NCBI GenBank assembly: GCA_037179385.1
Contig: CM074189.1
Span: 22,269,020 to 22,333,019 of the forward strand
Direction of reading: 5' to 3'
DNA from: Holothuria scabra
Taxonomy: Eukaryota; Echinodermata; Holothuroidea; Aspidochirotida; Holothuriidae
Length of the DNA: 64,000 nucleotides
How positions within the stretch are numbered: the first letter of the stretch is position 1; every line of letters starts with the position of its first letter. Shown one piece after another: positions 11,302 to 23,947 of this stretch. The translations under genes and the position numbers were made by a program. The notes under the pieces were generated by a model. The model was not told the DNA's origin. It made no database searches and was given only the letters and a program-made list of their open reading frames with translations.

Positions 11302-11348
<47 letters not shown>

Positions 11349-11510
11349 TGTCAAGTTGTCAAATCTTTGGACACCTAACTGTTAACATGAACGGATAGCT
11401 GGCCATTGAAAAAACGTTGTTTATATTTTTAGACGTTAGGGCGAATACTTTTTCATTTTTTCGCCCTATGTACGCGGAGATGTAACAATTTCCCCCTAAG
11501 TTGGGAATAG

Positions 11511-11584
<74 letters not shown>

Positions 11585-11944
11585 ACGTTATTTCAATGGC
11601 CAACCATCCGTTCGTGTTAATAGCTAGGTGTCCGTAAATTTGACAACTTTGAAGTAATTGCATCTACTTTGTAAATCTAGGAGGGCGCCCTTGTCCGTTT
11701 ACGTATTCCTATAGAAAAAGTGTGTAGAAACTTTACGGCGAAACTTATATTTCGCCCCCAAAAAATTTTCCATTTAAGGTCGACTTTTCAACAACAGCTT
11801 CCCCCCTAAGTGCCGAATTAGTGAAATATATATATATATATATATAGAAAGGTTAAGGCGGGACTTATATTTCGCCCAAAATATACATATATATTTATAT
11901 GTATATGTATATTTATTTATTTATTTATTTATTTATGTATCATT

Positions 11945-11976
<32 letters not shown>

Positions 11977-11978
11977 AA

Positions 11979-11990
<12 letters not shown>
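11195..11990. repeat. Nested foldback of (TA)n-linked repeats
   Basis: The outer arms are 11205-11305 and 11846-11965: the block around GGGCGAAATATAAGTCCCGC and an AAATAAATAAATA run on the left is inverted on the right. Inside, 11346-11440 is inverted relative to about 11583-11665. The centre is a pure TA run (11515-11580). The inner sequence is the dispersed repeat also present at 203-570. This is a perfect-symmetry, multi-layer hairpin that could be a foldback-type element or the result of two inverted insertions. Confidence 0.8.
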
Positions 11991-12628
<638 letters not shown>

Positions 12629-12740
12629 ATTTCGCCGAAACGTATCGTGGTATGCAAAGTCGACGAATAGCTGCGGAGAACTGTTGAAATGTGTAGGTCC
12701 AAAAGAGGTAGAACAAAGTGCTGAAACGTTTGCGGAAAAC

Positions 12741-12778
12741 CCCACGACGTTTCGGGTATTAATCCTTCATCTGTTGGC
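12741..12778 (-). ncRNA. Hammerhead-like motif of the minus-strand Penelope-like remnant
   Basis: On the minus strand the order is CAGATGA, AGG..CC stem around ATTAAT, then CGAAACGTC. It is one mismatch from the CUGAUGA core and lies 3' of the GIY-YIG remnant of the same strand, the position expected for a Penelope-like element. Likely a decayed ribozyme. Confidence 0.4.
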
Positions 12779-13199
12779 AAAAACCAAACTGAGTGACAAC
12801 CAATAGTACAACATGGACACGTCAAACAGCAAATCCGAAACGGTCATCAGTGTAAAAACACAACCGAACGAAAATGTTTGTTTGAAAACATGAGTGCGAC
12901 TGCCCAAGTGTAAAACAAACAAGGAAAAGAAGTTTCTGGATGAAAACCACATACTTAAGACGAAAACGGTCGAAAAAGTGAAAAAGAAAAGAAAAACCGG
13001 GACCAGCAAAAAGGTAAGCACTAAAAAGTGAGCACAAAGGAATAGGTGAAAAAGAGTAAAAAACTGGGCTAATTGAACTTGGATTTTACAGGTCAAGTCT
13101 AACATTTAGGCGGTGTGGATCGAGAGTACCAAGCCACATGATAAGTCAGTTTTCAGCACTTTGGCGGTCACGGTCAGAGCCTTGGCACATTACGGCTGC

Positions 13200-13905
13200 C
13201 GGAACTATTAAATGCTGTATTGAACAAGGTGAAGGGGCGTTGAAGTGTGCAGCCACTGGACATCCTTAAAGATTCTGTTTGGTGGACTCAAGGTGTTAGT
13301 GACTCGGTCCGCTATGCGGCGATTGGTCTGTCCCACATACAACGAATTACAACTACCAGCAGCTAAAATATACATTTCATTAGAAGAAATGAAAAAAGGG
13401 CGTTGTTTGACATTGAAGCAATTGCCGTTTGGCCCTGAAATATTGACGATATTGTGTTTGCCAACAAATGGACTTGTATGTCACCTCGGACGGTTACAGG
13501 AAAAGGTACTATGGGTGCCGTTGATGGGAGTTTGTGGGTGGCAAGCCCGAACCAAATGGTTTGTTTAATTTTTCTCAACTCTGTAAGCAATAATGAGGGG
13601 TTCCGTAGACACGGGTTGAAAGGTCCTGTCGGAGTGACTCTGCATCTTTGTAAATAGCGCGTATAAGAGGGCGTACTGGAGGGTGTTAACAAATAGCCAA
13701 TGGAATGAGTATATTGTAGAATATTTGTTGTTTTTTTCGAAGCTTCCGCTGTGCTGGTTACTTCAATTCTGCGCAGGGCATTACAGAGAATTTTGGTGGG
13801 GTAATGGCGTTTTTCAAAGAAGTATAAAATTTGTTCAGAGGCATTGGAAAAGTCAGAGAAATCTCCGAACGTATCCGTTTGGCTTAATAAGAATATCACA
13901 TCATT
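13200..13905 (-). mobile_element. Penelope-like element remnant, minus strand
   Basis: From right to left the minus strand encodes RHYPTKILCNALRRIEVTS (about 13810-13755), the RGYP-type motif C-terminal to the RT. It then reads FNPCLRNPSLLLTELRKIK, and after a frame change MYILAAGSCNSLYVGQTNRR (about 13382-13320) followed by IADRV: a GIY-YIG core with the usual YVGQT. The CxxC of the nuclease is degraded. At least one frameshift separates the parts and there is no RT catalytic core. The plus-strand frames at 13245-13657 are shadows of this reading. Confidence 0.78.
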
Positions 13906-13906
13906 T

Positions 13907-14330
13907 CCATCTTCTCCTCCTGGAGCAAGAAGCTGTTTGTTTAATCTAGTTCTATTTACGATTTATGTATGTGGCTTGTGATATAAATATTGCCCATTCC
14001 TGACGAACATCAATATTTAAACTCTTTCTTCAAACTTTTTGTTTGCTTTAATTTGAAACTTGTTTGGGGCATGTGTGCCTTCTCGTTTTCTCGCTTCTTG
14101 CTCACATGTTTTCCTTGGTTATTATCCGGGCAAGGTTTAGAGTCGTGGTCACGAATGCAAGGTGACACTGAAGTGTAGATACGTGACTTTAAACTGTTGT
14201 TCACGATCTATACTTGGCTGGGAAAAGGCGTCTTAAGAGTCCGTGCGTCACTGGATCATGTATAACTCTTAGGCTGCATGAACCAAAAATATGAGAATGC
14301 TGCCGTGTGTCAGGGACGGATCTACTGTCC
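13907..14330 (+). repeat. Diverged direct repeat, copy 2
   Basis: Pairs with 9188-9700 (see there for shared blocks). It follows the 5' side of the minus-strand Penelope-like remnant. Two short open frames on opposite strands at 13990-14204 lie inside it and have no recognisable domain. Confidence 0.7.
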
Positions 14331-14389
14331 TTAGTGAAGGAAGCGCCGGTGAACACTGACTAGCAAGTGTTTGGAAATCAATATTTTCA

Positions 14390-14690
14390 GTGTTGCAGAG
14401 TCCAGAAACCTACTCTAATACATTAAAATCTTAAGGATAAAAATTGTCAGTTCTGAGTTTTCTTAACTGAATTACATGTCATTGAACTTTCAATCTACAC
14501 CACTACATTAAAAAGTGAAGGATGAACATTTTCATCCCAAAGTTTCTGTCTTAACTGAAGTACCTGCTAGTACACTTTCAACCTACACCAATACATGGGA
14601 AACTTCAGGATGAAAATTGTCAGGGCTTTCAGTCTGAGCTGAGGTACCTGTTATTAAACTTTCAACCTACAACAAATCGGGGAAAAAGTC
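14390..14690 (+). repeat. Degenerate tandem repeat, about 100-bp unit
   Basis: About three diverged copies share GATGAAAATTGTCAG, CTGAGTTT, CTTAACTGAA.TACCTG and CTTTCAACCTACACCAATAC in the same order. Related fragments reappear between 15235 and 16340, so the array was once longer or has been interrupted. Confidence 0.75.
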
Positions 14691-15234
14691 GAACTTTCCA
14701 CTTCATGAAAAAGTCAAAATAACTGCGTGGCAGATAAAATGCTGTACAGCGTTAGTATCGTTCGTGTGTAAACACACTGAAAATATTCATCCGCCGAGCC
14801 AAGCAAGTACGCACGAGTTCACTTGACAAACTGAGCAAATCCAATAATCGAAGCTGTAGGCTTCGATGAAATGATGAAACGTTCGCGTTTACTTGTTGTT
14901 ACATTCTACCCTCTGCCTGATTAACTCTTATTGCTTCAGGCCGGAGAAAAAGAAGCTCACTACATGCAGACTTCATAAAGTCAAATTTCATATCTGATTT
15001 ATTCATTGACGGTAAAAGATGTGTTTCAATACAAAAAGTCACGTAACATTTGGGGTAACCTAACAGGTCAGTCAATATGTGTTAATTGCTTATCATGCAG
15101 TGTGAACACAATGAACGCATAGCTCATATGAGGTCACAGATCATGTAACACACTCAAATATTATTTACACCCCGTGCCGCCTTTGATGTACTGGGATGTC
15201 TATGTTGCTTTTTCAAGAAGCAACGTCACAGCAT

Positions 15235-16345
15235 GTAACTCAAAGCTAAAAATTGTCAACTCTGAGTTTCTCTCTTTACTTACGGGATGTGTCTGTTATT
15301 GCGCCTCCACCAACAATGGCTTATGATTAACTAAAAGCTGAAAATAATCAACAGCAGTGTTTACACTAGGCCTGAAAAAATTAGCGGGAATTTGATACCT
15401 TCCACAAGTTTTAGGGTGGATTGCAGATTGTACATAGGAAACGGTGAAGTGATTTCCCACAGACAAATATTTTCTTTGCGGGACTTGTGAATTGATAGCG
15501 AGAATCCCGCAATCACGCACCCTAGTATAAGCAGTGGTCAACAGTTATTTGTTAATAACAAAAAGCTGAGAATTGTCAGCTCTGAATTTGCACCTTAACT
15601 GAATAACATGCTATTAACGAGTTTACCAACATACACCAATAACCGTCTGAAAATTCTGTTCTGAATTTGTGTTTTAATTGAAAAATCTCTTATTTACAAT
15701 TCTACCAAAAGTTATTCATGTCGAACTAAAAGCCGGAAACTTTCAGCTCTGAGTTTGTGTCAGAACTGACTAACCTCTTGATAAAAGTTTTTCCAACAAT
15801 GGTACGTTCATTATTTTAAGCTGAAAATTAAACTGTAACCTTCCGGGTTCGTACCCTAAGGGCAATCTATCATCACCTAGTTATAGGCGAGGTAAGTAGG
15901 AGCATAATAGATTCTTTGGATCTACAAATCAACAACACAGCTGTGGAAAACTCATCTTTACCGAAACAAAATGCCACTTCCTTTCTTTGGGGCATAACAC
16001 TGGTGAGCATGCAAGGCCGCAACGAGCAATAAGAACACATGTGGTGTGCAATATTTGCTTAATGTGCTAGCTGAATCAATTGAGAATTGTAATAAATTCA
16101 CTGCAAAATTGTAGTTTGGGGTAACCAATAATTGCATAAAAGAGACTACCACTAAAATAGGGCATTGATTAATCCCTGCCAGGGTGGTTCATAAAAAACA
16201 ACAGCTAAAAAGCACATCTAATTAAAAGTTTTACAGACAGCAATCCACGTAGAAGTTAGGGTTGAAATTGTCACCTTTGAAGTTGAATATTAGCTGACTA
16301 ATATGTTGTAAAAAGTTTTGCCTAAAGTGATGCTTCTTGATGTAA
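15235..16345 (+). repeat. Interrupted continuation of the ~100-bp degenerate repeat
   Basis: Blocks resembling the 14390-14690 unit (AAAGCTGAAAATTGTCA, GCTCTGAGTTTGTG, TAACTGA.TAACCT) occur near 15247, 15545, 15640, 15725, 15810 and 16265, with unrelated sequence between. No gene is recognised. The open frames at 15296-15541 and 15958-16152 have no known domain. Confidence 0.6.
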
Positions 16346-17470
16346 AAGATGACCATGTTTATCTTTGAGTAACATATAACCTGGATCCCATACTGTCCAA
16401 TTCCTCTGTAACTAAGTGCTTACGAATGTCAATTCTTAGCTGTACATAGTTCTACTACCATCTTGTTATAACAGGCCAAATAAATGATCACAATAAACTT
16501 AAGTTTAAAGTCCACTGTTCTGCTTTCTCAATATATTTTCATCTACTTTGAAAGGGTCAATGATTCCTCCCTCTTTAAAACAACATCCTGGTCTTTTTTC
16601 ACTTTCTTGTTAACTACCTTGACGATCTTGACCTTTCTCTTGCTCTCCTCATGTTCCTTGCATTATTTTCTCACTTTTGGTCACCCTCTGTAGATTGGTG
16701 TCACTGTCTGTCAAAAGGGCAAGGTTGTTACTCAGTTTGAAGACTCAGCTCCCACCGCACAGAGTACCAATTCTCCTAGCTTTCTCACTTAAGCCCCTCA
16801 AACAATTGTCTGAAGTTCCTCCTTATCCAGTCACAATCTCAGCTAATTGCTTCAGGGTGAGTATAAAAAAGGTCTATGTGTACAACCAAAGCAATCTCAG
16901 TAGTGTTCATGCTGTATAATATAAGCTTTGGTAATCTGCATTGTTTGAATAGACAGTCACTCAAAAAGCTGGGCCAATGGCGATTTTCTGTAGCCCCCTA
17001 CAAGAGGTGTAGTTTGGGGTGAGTTTGGGGTGAATTTTCCTTCTGGTGATTTTTTTATGATGAAAAGAAATCCCCCGTTCAATGTTTTTCTTGAAACAAC
17101 GCCTAATTTTTTTACGTCAACAGATTGCTCGGATGTTTCAAACTGTAAAAAAGAAGGGTAACGACCATGTCATAAAGAACGTTGACAAAAACTATAGAAA
17201 GAGCTTTTGAGAACCCTATAGAGTCGTTCCAAGCACCATGTTATTGAAATATCCCTCAAGTAATATGCCTCAACGTGTCATGAAACCCAAAGTCATCATT
17301 AAATAAATTATCTGTATCCATGGTTAACCCCTTTTAATCTGCAAACACTTACAAAGTAACAAAACCATCAAGGCACAGAATGAAAACACTGTAATAAGTC
17401 CATATAGCGGCTACTATACTTTGCATTCGCTCGTAAAAACGGTGAAGAGTTCAAAACTTAAAAGTTTCAA
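16346..17470. other. Anonymous stretch
   Basis: No gene, element or repeat is recognised. Short open frames at 16484-16919 have no domain and no splice context. AT-rich throughout. Confidence 0.5.
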
Positions 17471-17479
17471 AACGGGAAA

Positions 17480-18795
17480 CTCAGTTGTTAAAAAACGCAC
17501 TACGTTTCGGAGAGAAACACTCCCCTTGCTCAAGTGCTAACAAATAAAAGGAGTGGAAAATATACTAGCTACTATATAATGCCTATAGGGACAAGAATAT
17601 TCAACCGGTAAATCCATTTCAATTCAACCTCCTCCCTTGTTTTCTTGTTATTGCTACGTAGCTTTCCGTTACCCATTAATTCGAATTTTTTCACACCTTA
17701 AAATGCTTACCAATGGGAGTTTGGCCTTTCTAAACTCCTGTCGGTGACCTATGTCTAATTCTAAGCTCTAATCCCGCTTCACCCACATATTGCTTATGGC
17801 AATCCAAACAATTAACCAAGTAGATAACGCCTTTAGTAGTACAGTTTAAATCCCCCTAACCTGGAAATTATGACCTGTATTAAAACTTTGTACAGCAGAT
17901 ATTTCGCGTAGGACACTACAGGTGACACGCCTTTTTTCGCGTGTCTTGAAACAACCTCTATTCTCTGTATGATGACGTATTTTTGGTAACCTTGGGTTAC
18001 GGGTAACAACCAGGGGGCATTAAAACTCCTTTTAGCACAATTGGAACGGTTACGACTGACAGACTGAGAAGCGTTCTTCTCGGAACACTACATGCTTTAC
18101 AAACCTTTTCACTAACGATACTCATGGGATACCCTCTTTCAACTAGATAACTCTTAAGGGTGTTGAGGTCTTTTTGAACAGATTCTTCCGTAGAACAGAT
18201 GGTACGTATACGGAGAACCTGACCGTTATCAAGAACATGTTTGTTCTGATAAGAATTATATTTAAGATAAAGGTTTTTGAACGTAGGTTTAACAAAAATG
18301 TCAGTGTTGGGAAAACCCTCAGAATTGCGAAAAATATGCAGATCAAAGAATGGAAGGGAATCCTAATTAAAACACGATGTAAACTCATGCTCACCAGGGT
18401 AAATATTATTATGAGTTACATAAACTCTTTGAAAAGATGTGGTCAATGGAGCCAAAGACCCCAGATATAGTCAATGTAACGAGACCACATAGTGTGTGAA
18501 AGCGAACACATTTGCCATAATTCTACTTCAACAATACCCATACCTAAACAGGCGTACCCTGGGGCCATTTTAGGACCTATATTTGTACCGCGTATCTGAG
18601 TGAAAAAACTTCCATTAAATTGAAAAAATTAAGCCAAATTGCGTTAGTTTTTACACGTTCACTTGGCATGGATGCATGTGTAATTGAAGCACCGTACCAT
18701 ATGACTATTTCTTCAACATTTAGGACTGCATGGCAATTCGGTTGGGTTTAACATTCAATTTTAAATCCTTGGAAAACTGAAGTATATTGAGGTTG
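17480..18795 (-). mobile_element. Penelope-like element remnant with RT core and GIY-YIG, minus strand
   Basis: Read right to left: FNGSFFTQIRGTNIGPKMAP and GYACLGMG (about 18620-18540) is the RT motif with GTxxGxxMAP. RYIDYIW (18488-18470) is the catalytic box with the second Asp changed to Tyr (YIDY for YIDD). After frame changes come TDIFVKPTFKNLYLKY and ICSTEESVQKDLNTLKSYLV with ERGYP (about 18310-18120). Then GVIYLVNCLDCHKQYVGEAG (about 17800-17740) is the GIY-YIG core with an intact CxxC. A hammerhead-like string with CCGAAACG lies at 17525-17483. Several stops and frameshifts are present. It is the most complete of the four remnants in this window. Confidence 0.88.
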
Positions 18796-18799
18796 TCTT

Positions 18800-20380
18800 A
18801 AAAACCTTTTGGTTGTAAAAATGAAAGTTAAAAAAGTAGACCAACAATTGTTCATGAAATTGTTCATTAAATATACCTCATGGGATTTTCCAGGCTCATA
18901 CAGTTATATAAACCATTCCATTATGAGAACCATGCCAAATGAGAATTGCTTGGTAGTCCAGTGTTCCCACTTACTGATTTTTTTTTTTTTTTTTTTTTGC
19001 AAAAAAGGTGACTCATACTTGTTTTAAGTATTACAGTTGCTTCTGACTTCAGAACAGCTCATGCATATAAAGAGTTACCTCCATAAAGCCAAACAACTGA
19101 GAAAATTGAACGCTTGTCCCCAATTTTCCTCTAAGTTCTAAACTCCATTCAAAATAAGAATGTAAATTCTCTGAGGCAAACAGTTGTTAAATGGAAACCA
19201 GTTTCCAATTTATACCTCTGACAAGAGCTTGAAAATATGATTACTTCTCATGAGACAATTTACATTGCTTGAAATGCAAACTTAGAATCAAATTAACAAA
19301 ATTATTATGTATAAATACTTCTCTTACCAAAACAGGCATCCCTATTTATGGACAATCTAAAAAAACTAAATTACTTGATTTTTTTTTTTTTTTTTGAGAG
19401 GGCGGGGGGGGGGGGGATTTGAGGTTGGGATAACCAAGCACATATAATGTCCTAGAATTTTTTTTCTTTACGGAATCAATTTCTTGTTACACGTTACTTC
19501 TTCAACATATGGAAGGTAAACTGAGGTCTCTTCTATGCAAAGTGCTAAAAAAGGAGACTTCCTTCAATATTGGGAGCGTCTTTTTTTTCTGGAAACTCTC
19601 AAAGTACAACAAGGCCTTTTGGTACAGCACGGGTTAAATAAAAACAGTGCTTTGACTGCTGAATGAAGTACTTGACACACAACATAAATGTCTAAAACTA
19701 ACAAGGTTTCCAGACTTTGACCCCTGGTGACCCCAGTTGGCCTGCCTTTGACTTCCAACAAACTTAAAAAAAAAAACTTAAAACAATAGGGCTCTTCTTG
19801 CCAATGTGGGACATCTGTGTGCCAGATTGGTAACTGTCAGACATTCCTATCATGGGATATCATGTTAAAGAGCAAAGTGCTACAAAATGCACGCACACGC
19901 ACACTCACGCAGACACACACAAACAAACATACATACATACTTCATCATTTGTTTCTCTTATCATTGAAACTTAAAAGAGGGGAGAAAGCTAAACTTAGTA
20001 GATTCTGGCCGGGTCGGGGTCAAAAGGGAGGGGGCCCCTTCCTTTGGAAAATTTTGGTTTTATAGGTGTGTAAGATGCGAAATGGTGCCCTCAGTTTAAT
20101 TTTTGGGGCTTTTCCTTGGGTGAAAATTTCCCAATTCCGTACGAGAGAAAATTCATTCATCTGACAGGCACCCGATATATTCCGAAGTAAGCTTTGCCTC
20201 CATTCCCCTCCTACAAAATATCGACCTCAAAATGTATCCAAAATCACCCATCCACCTTCAATCTCTATCGCAAAGCAATTTTCTATTACTAATTCATTGA
20301 TACACAATAACAGATAAAACAATGAAACAACACCCAACTTCTCGGTAAAGAATAATTGATCGTTTTACCGATAATTGGTA
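18800..20380. other. Anonymous stretch with simple repeats
   Basis: No gene is recognised. Poly-T runs lie near 18980-18998 and 19379-19395, the latter followed by a G run. A CA/ACAT microsatellite with ACGCAC variants lies at about 19890-19940. A GC-rich patch (GGTCGGGGTC, GGGGGCCCC) is near 20010-20040. Short open frames at 18809-19027 and 19817-20065 run through these repeats. Confidence 0.6.
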
Positions 20381-20565
20381 ATGTTTTGCCCAACTGGCCA
20401 ATTGGGTAATTTTCACTTTACTACATATTGGGTGAAACAAATTGCCCAACAATAGGCAAAACAATTAACCAGCCGAGATTGGTCAATATTTCACCAACAG
20501 TTGGTCGGATATATATTACTTCAGTGTTGGTTAAAAGTTAGTCAAAAAATTGCCCAATATTTTAG
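20365..20565. repeat. Short degenerate TTGCCCAA / AATTGG repeats
   Basis: The motif TTGCCCAAC and its near-complement TTGGTCAA or TTGGGTAA occurs about ten times in 200 bp on both strands, with irregular spacing of 15-30 bp. It resembles a decayed array rather than coding DNA. Copy count is approximate. Confidence 0.5.
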
Positions 20566-21459
20566 AGTGTATAAATATGGACTTAAACCTGCACTCTGCA
20601 GCACTAAAACTTGCAATCTAGCCTACAGTATTGTACTGGACTTAAACACAGTGGTTGTCCTTTATTTATTCCAAAGAACACTGTGCGGTTCTTTTTTTCT
20701 ACAATATCTTACTCCTAATGAAGGATAAAGTTCATTATCCCAAAGGGCTTTTTTCTAATATTAGAAAAAGGACCGTTCAAATATTTCATACTAAAGGGTC
20801 CTTACAATTTGAACATCTAAGGGTTAAAAATTCTAAAGGACACTTATTCCGAACAAAAACTGAGGTGATGGCCACCATTCTGAATAGAATTAAGGTTCAT
20901 TAAAGTACATATATTAAGAGGATAAATTGTGGGCACTGTATCATGTATGCTTTACAGTACTGTGTATAAACTGATTAAAAACAAACAGTCATCATTCCAT
21001 AACAAAAATGTTCAGGTTATATTTCAACAGATCTTCTAAATTCAAAATAAGAGGCCCCTAACTTTGTTCCAAAATAAAAGTGGCACATTCAAAACAATAA
21101 CCGTTCCAAGTATTAATGATCGTTCAAAATAATGACTAGGTAGTATCTAATCCCATCAGTTTGGTCACCACAAACCAGGAAGCCACAACTGAAAAAAAGC
21201 CGTGGCCGGCTCGACTTGAACAAACAGGTTGGAAACTGGGCAGTAAAACTCTATCTAAGTAAATACCCCCCCTCTCTCTCAGGATGAGTTTACAAGGCCC
21301 CAAATGTACAATCAAAACACTCTCAATGCACTGCATGCACTGTTACGTTAGCTACAGCACACTACATGTTTTAAACTTGCTGTCTGTTAAAGAGCTGTGC
21401 CAATTGAGATATTTTATAAACTACTTTAAAAATTGCGTACATATTATTATTTCGACGGG

Positions 21460-21745
21460 TTTTCAGTTTTCAAATACGAGTTTTTGCTCCAAAAAAGAGA
21501 AAGCACGTTTTCAATCCGAAAATAAAAACAGTTTAAGTCCCACAAAACGAGTTTTTACACCGAAAATGAAAAACACTCCGAAAGTAAATAAAACACGTCT
21601 TCAATCCAAAAATAAACAAAACACGTCTTCACTCGAAAAGAAAAAACACGTCTTAACTCCGAAAATAAGATAAACATGTCTTCACTCCAAAAGTTAAAAA
21701 AAAAACACCTCTTTCCTTCCAAATTGAAAAACACGTCTTCACTCC
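21460..21745 (+). repeat. Minisatellite, about 30-bp unit (AAAACACGTCTTCACTCC...)
   Basis: Roughly nine diverged units of 28-32 bp with core CACGTCTTCACTCC followed by an A-rich spacer (GAAAATAAA). The Lys/Ser/Thr-rich open frame ending at 21673 is produced by the repeat and is not called as a gene. Confidence 0.85.
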
Positions 21746-21749
21746 CAAG

Positions 21750-22765
21750 AGGGAATCCCGCCTAAATTGTCATGTATACAACCATTTCCTTTATGGTAAC
21801 ACTTTTTCAATCCATAAGTTAAAACTGTAATTTGGGGATACCCAGATAATTCCGTTTGCTCCTCCGGTTTACTCTTAAACTCGACTTTCGCCCTGGACAA
21901 GAGGACGGTTAGGCATCACTACTCAGCTATAGCAGATCTATACATGGGACGTATACGGGAATTTATATCTGCCCCAGATATGGAATATGTTACTGGCTTT
22001 AACGAAAATTGGGCAGCATATAGGCTAGGTTCAAGTTAATTTACAAAAATTTTCATGCGCAAGAAGATATTTTTACGGGAGTGCTAACGAGTAACGTAGG
22101 TTACAGTAGCTTTTCAAGCAGTGTACCCAAGTAAATGCTTGAGGCTTAGGCCCTAGGCTAGGCCATAGGCAAGGTTAATACCATTGTTATTGTGAATAGA
22201 GGTTCACTATAGAGGATCACAGCTGGTACTATATAAACGTTAGGGCCCACTCTATCAATTTGTCTATGGCCTAGGCATTTACGGAAGTTTGGCTTAAAAA
22301 TTGCAATGTAGCATACATAGGGACCTATGTTTGGTCTAGCAATAACTGCTGAAAGTAGGCTTGCCAGTAGATAAGCTAGAACTATATCAGTCGGTGTCAA
22401 TCATTAATTAACAGAATAAGGGTAGCCGAGTAAGGCGTGGGCCTACTCCCGGTCTGACTTTCTTCCCACCTATGAATGAAAGGGTTGTTGATAGTGTGAA
22501 ATGTTTCCCAGTCATATGCACTAGCATTTCTTAGGATACAATACTTTTTTCTGTCTTTGTTGACATAAATAGGATAGCTCAGTACCAATGGGCCTCGCCT
22601 ACTTATTGTTCACAAGTTTGATTATGAAATCGGTATGCGTTGCAATTTTTGCTATTGGTATATTACCATATGTCTACTGCAGCAGTACACACACCTTTTG
22701 TCTCTTTGTCATTTGAAAACAGTATGCACACTTAACGGCACAGGGAATTGCTCTTGAAAGAGAGG
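21750..22765. other. Anonymous stretch
   Basis: No gene is recognised. Two minus-strand open frames at 22158-22588 have no domain. The sequence ends at the left border of the large element, where AGATCTGATATTTCTTGG begins the segment shared with its second copy. Confidence 0.5.
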
Positions 22766-22913
22766 GCTTGTAGATCTGATATTTCTTGGTTGTTTTCGTT
22801 GATAAAATGTGACTCAACACAAACAGGTATGCCAAAAAGTCATCCTGTCAGTTGTAACATGAGGGTAGGGATGGTGAACCTTGCATGAAATACAAGGAAT
22901 CTAAGCCACGCTG

Positions 22914-23672
22914 TTGGCGTATGGCAGAAGCCACAGCCAAGCACACCAATTTGCTCATTTTGTTACGACAAAAAATATCTCAAACTCTCAGCATTTTTAT
23001 GCTTGCCAACAGAGGATTAACTCAGGCAGAGAGTCGGGCACTTCGAAAAGACCTGTGACAAGTCATGTCAGCTACAAAATTGTTCAAGTGAAATCGATGT
23101 TCATGCTAGTACAACTAAAGGAATTCTTCCTAAAACTTTACCAGATGTGTTTAAGATCGATCAAGTTTGTGCAACAAACTTATGCAGCAGCTCTGAGATA
23201 CTACTATGTCATGTACATTATTGTGGGCTTACAAACAAGATGGTCTTCAAAACTTGTCCTCTTTGTCAATAACAACATTGTGATCACATGCCGTGATCAC
23301 AATGTTGTTATTGAGTATGCAAAGTGCAGACTTAATAAAGATGTTGACCTAAGGCCAGAGAGTGTTATTTGTGTTACATGTTACAATGCAGTTTCAAGGT
23401 ATGCTTCGGGTCCTGAACCTTTGGAACATTTAAAGACCTCTAAGAATCACCTATCTCAACTTTTGCAACCTTTTCTTAATGTAACGTGTGAAAATTATGA
23501 TCAGTGCGACACATACTCCTTTTCAAAGGCTTTTGTATTTTTGTGCACAGACTTAATGCATGACAAAGTCATGCTGCTTGAGACTGTATATGATTTCTAT
23601 TCGGTAGCATTTAATACATGTCTTTCCACGCTTCCCCATTCTGGTCACAAACTACCAGTCAAGCAAACTTAA
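22914..23672 (+). pseudogene. N-terminal part of the large element (zinc-site region)
   Basis: The frame is open for 252 codons. The more conserved part is TCRDHNVVIEYAKCRLNKDV followed by PESVICVTCYNAVSRYAS, with paired cysteines (VICVTC) suggesting a zinc site. In the second copy the region just upstream reads KMVFKTCPLCLTPGLVDNAM, giving a CPLC pair that copy 1 lacks because 36 bp were replaced by a palindrome (23266-23314). The beginning of the frame (before about 23130) is shifted relative to copy 2, so the given start is not biological. Confidence 0.6.
23266..23314. repeat. 22-bp-arm perfect palindrome from a template switch
   Basis: The left arm 23266-23287 and right arm 23293-23314 are perfect reverse complements around ATGCC. 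In the second element copy (about 35271-35330) the right arm is present with one mismatch, but the left arm is replaced by a different sequence beginning CCTGACCCCAGGG and ending GCTATGCGAAC. Copy 1 therefore acquired its left arm by copying the right arm in inverse, the signature of template switching. Confidence 0.9.
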
Positions 23673-23947
23673 TTCCAGTTTCTCTCCAAAGTTAAGTCTG
23701 CTGTTGGTCAGTGTATCATAGCATCTCATGTCAGTGATCAAAGGAGACTGGGCACACTGATCCGCCGATGTGGAACAGATGTACTTACTTGTCTACATTC
23801 ATTACCTTTTTACTTTTCGCGAGAAAAGAAAGATCCGCAGATGCAAATGAATGTACTGTCAAAGAAAGGTCAAATACATCCCTAGCAATTTGAATGGACA
23901 TATTTCTCTGACAATTATCACAACAAATAATAACTTCAGCTTAGTCA

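Noticed and set aside
20655..20903. 82-codon plus-strand frame
   Set aside because: Contains a short palindrome (TTTTTTCTAATATTAGAAAAAG) and no domain; likely chance.
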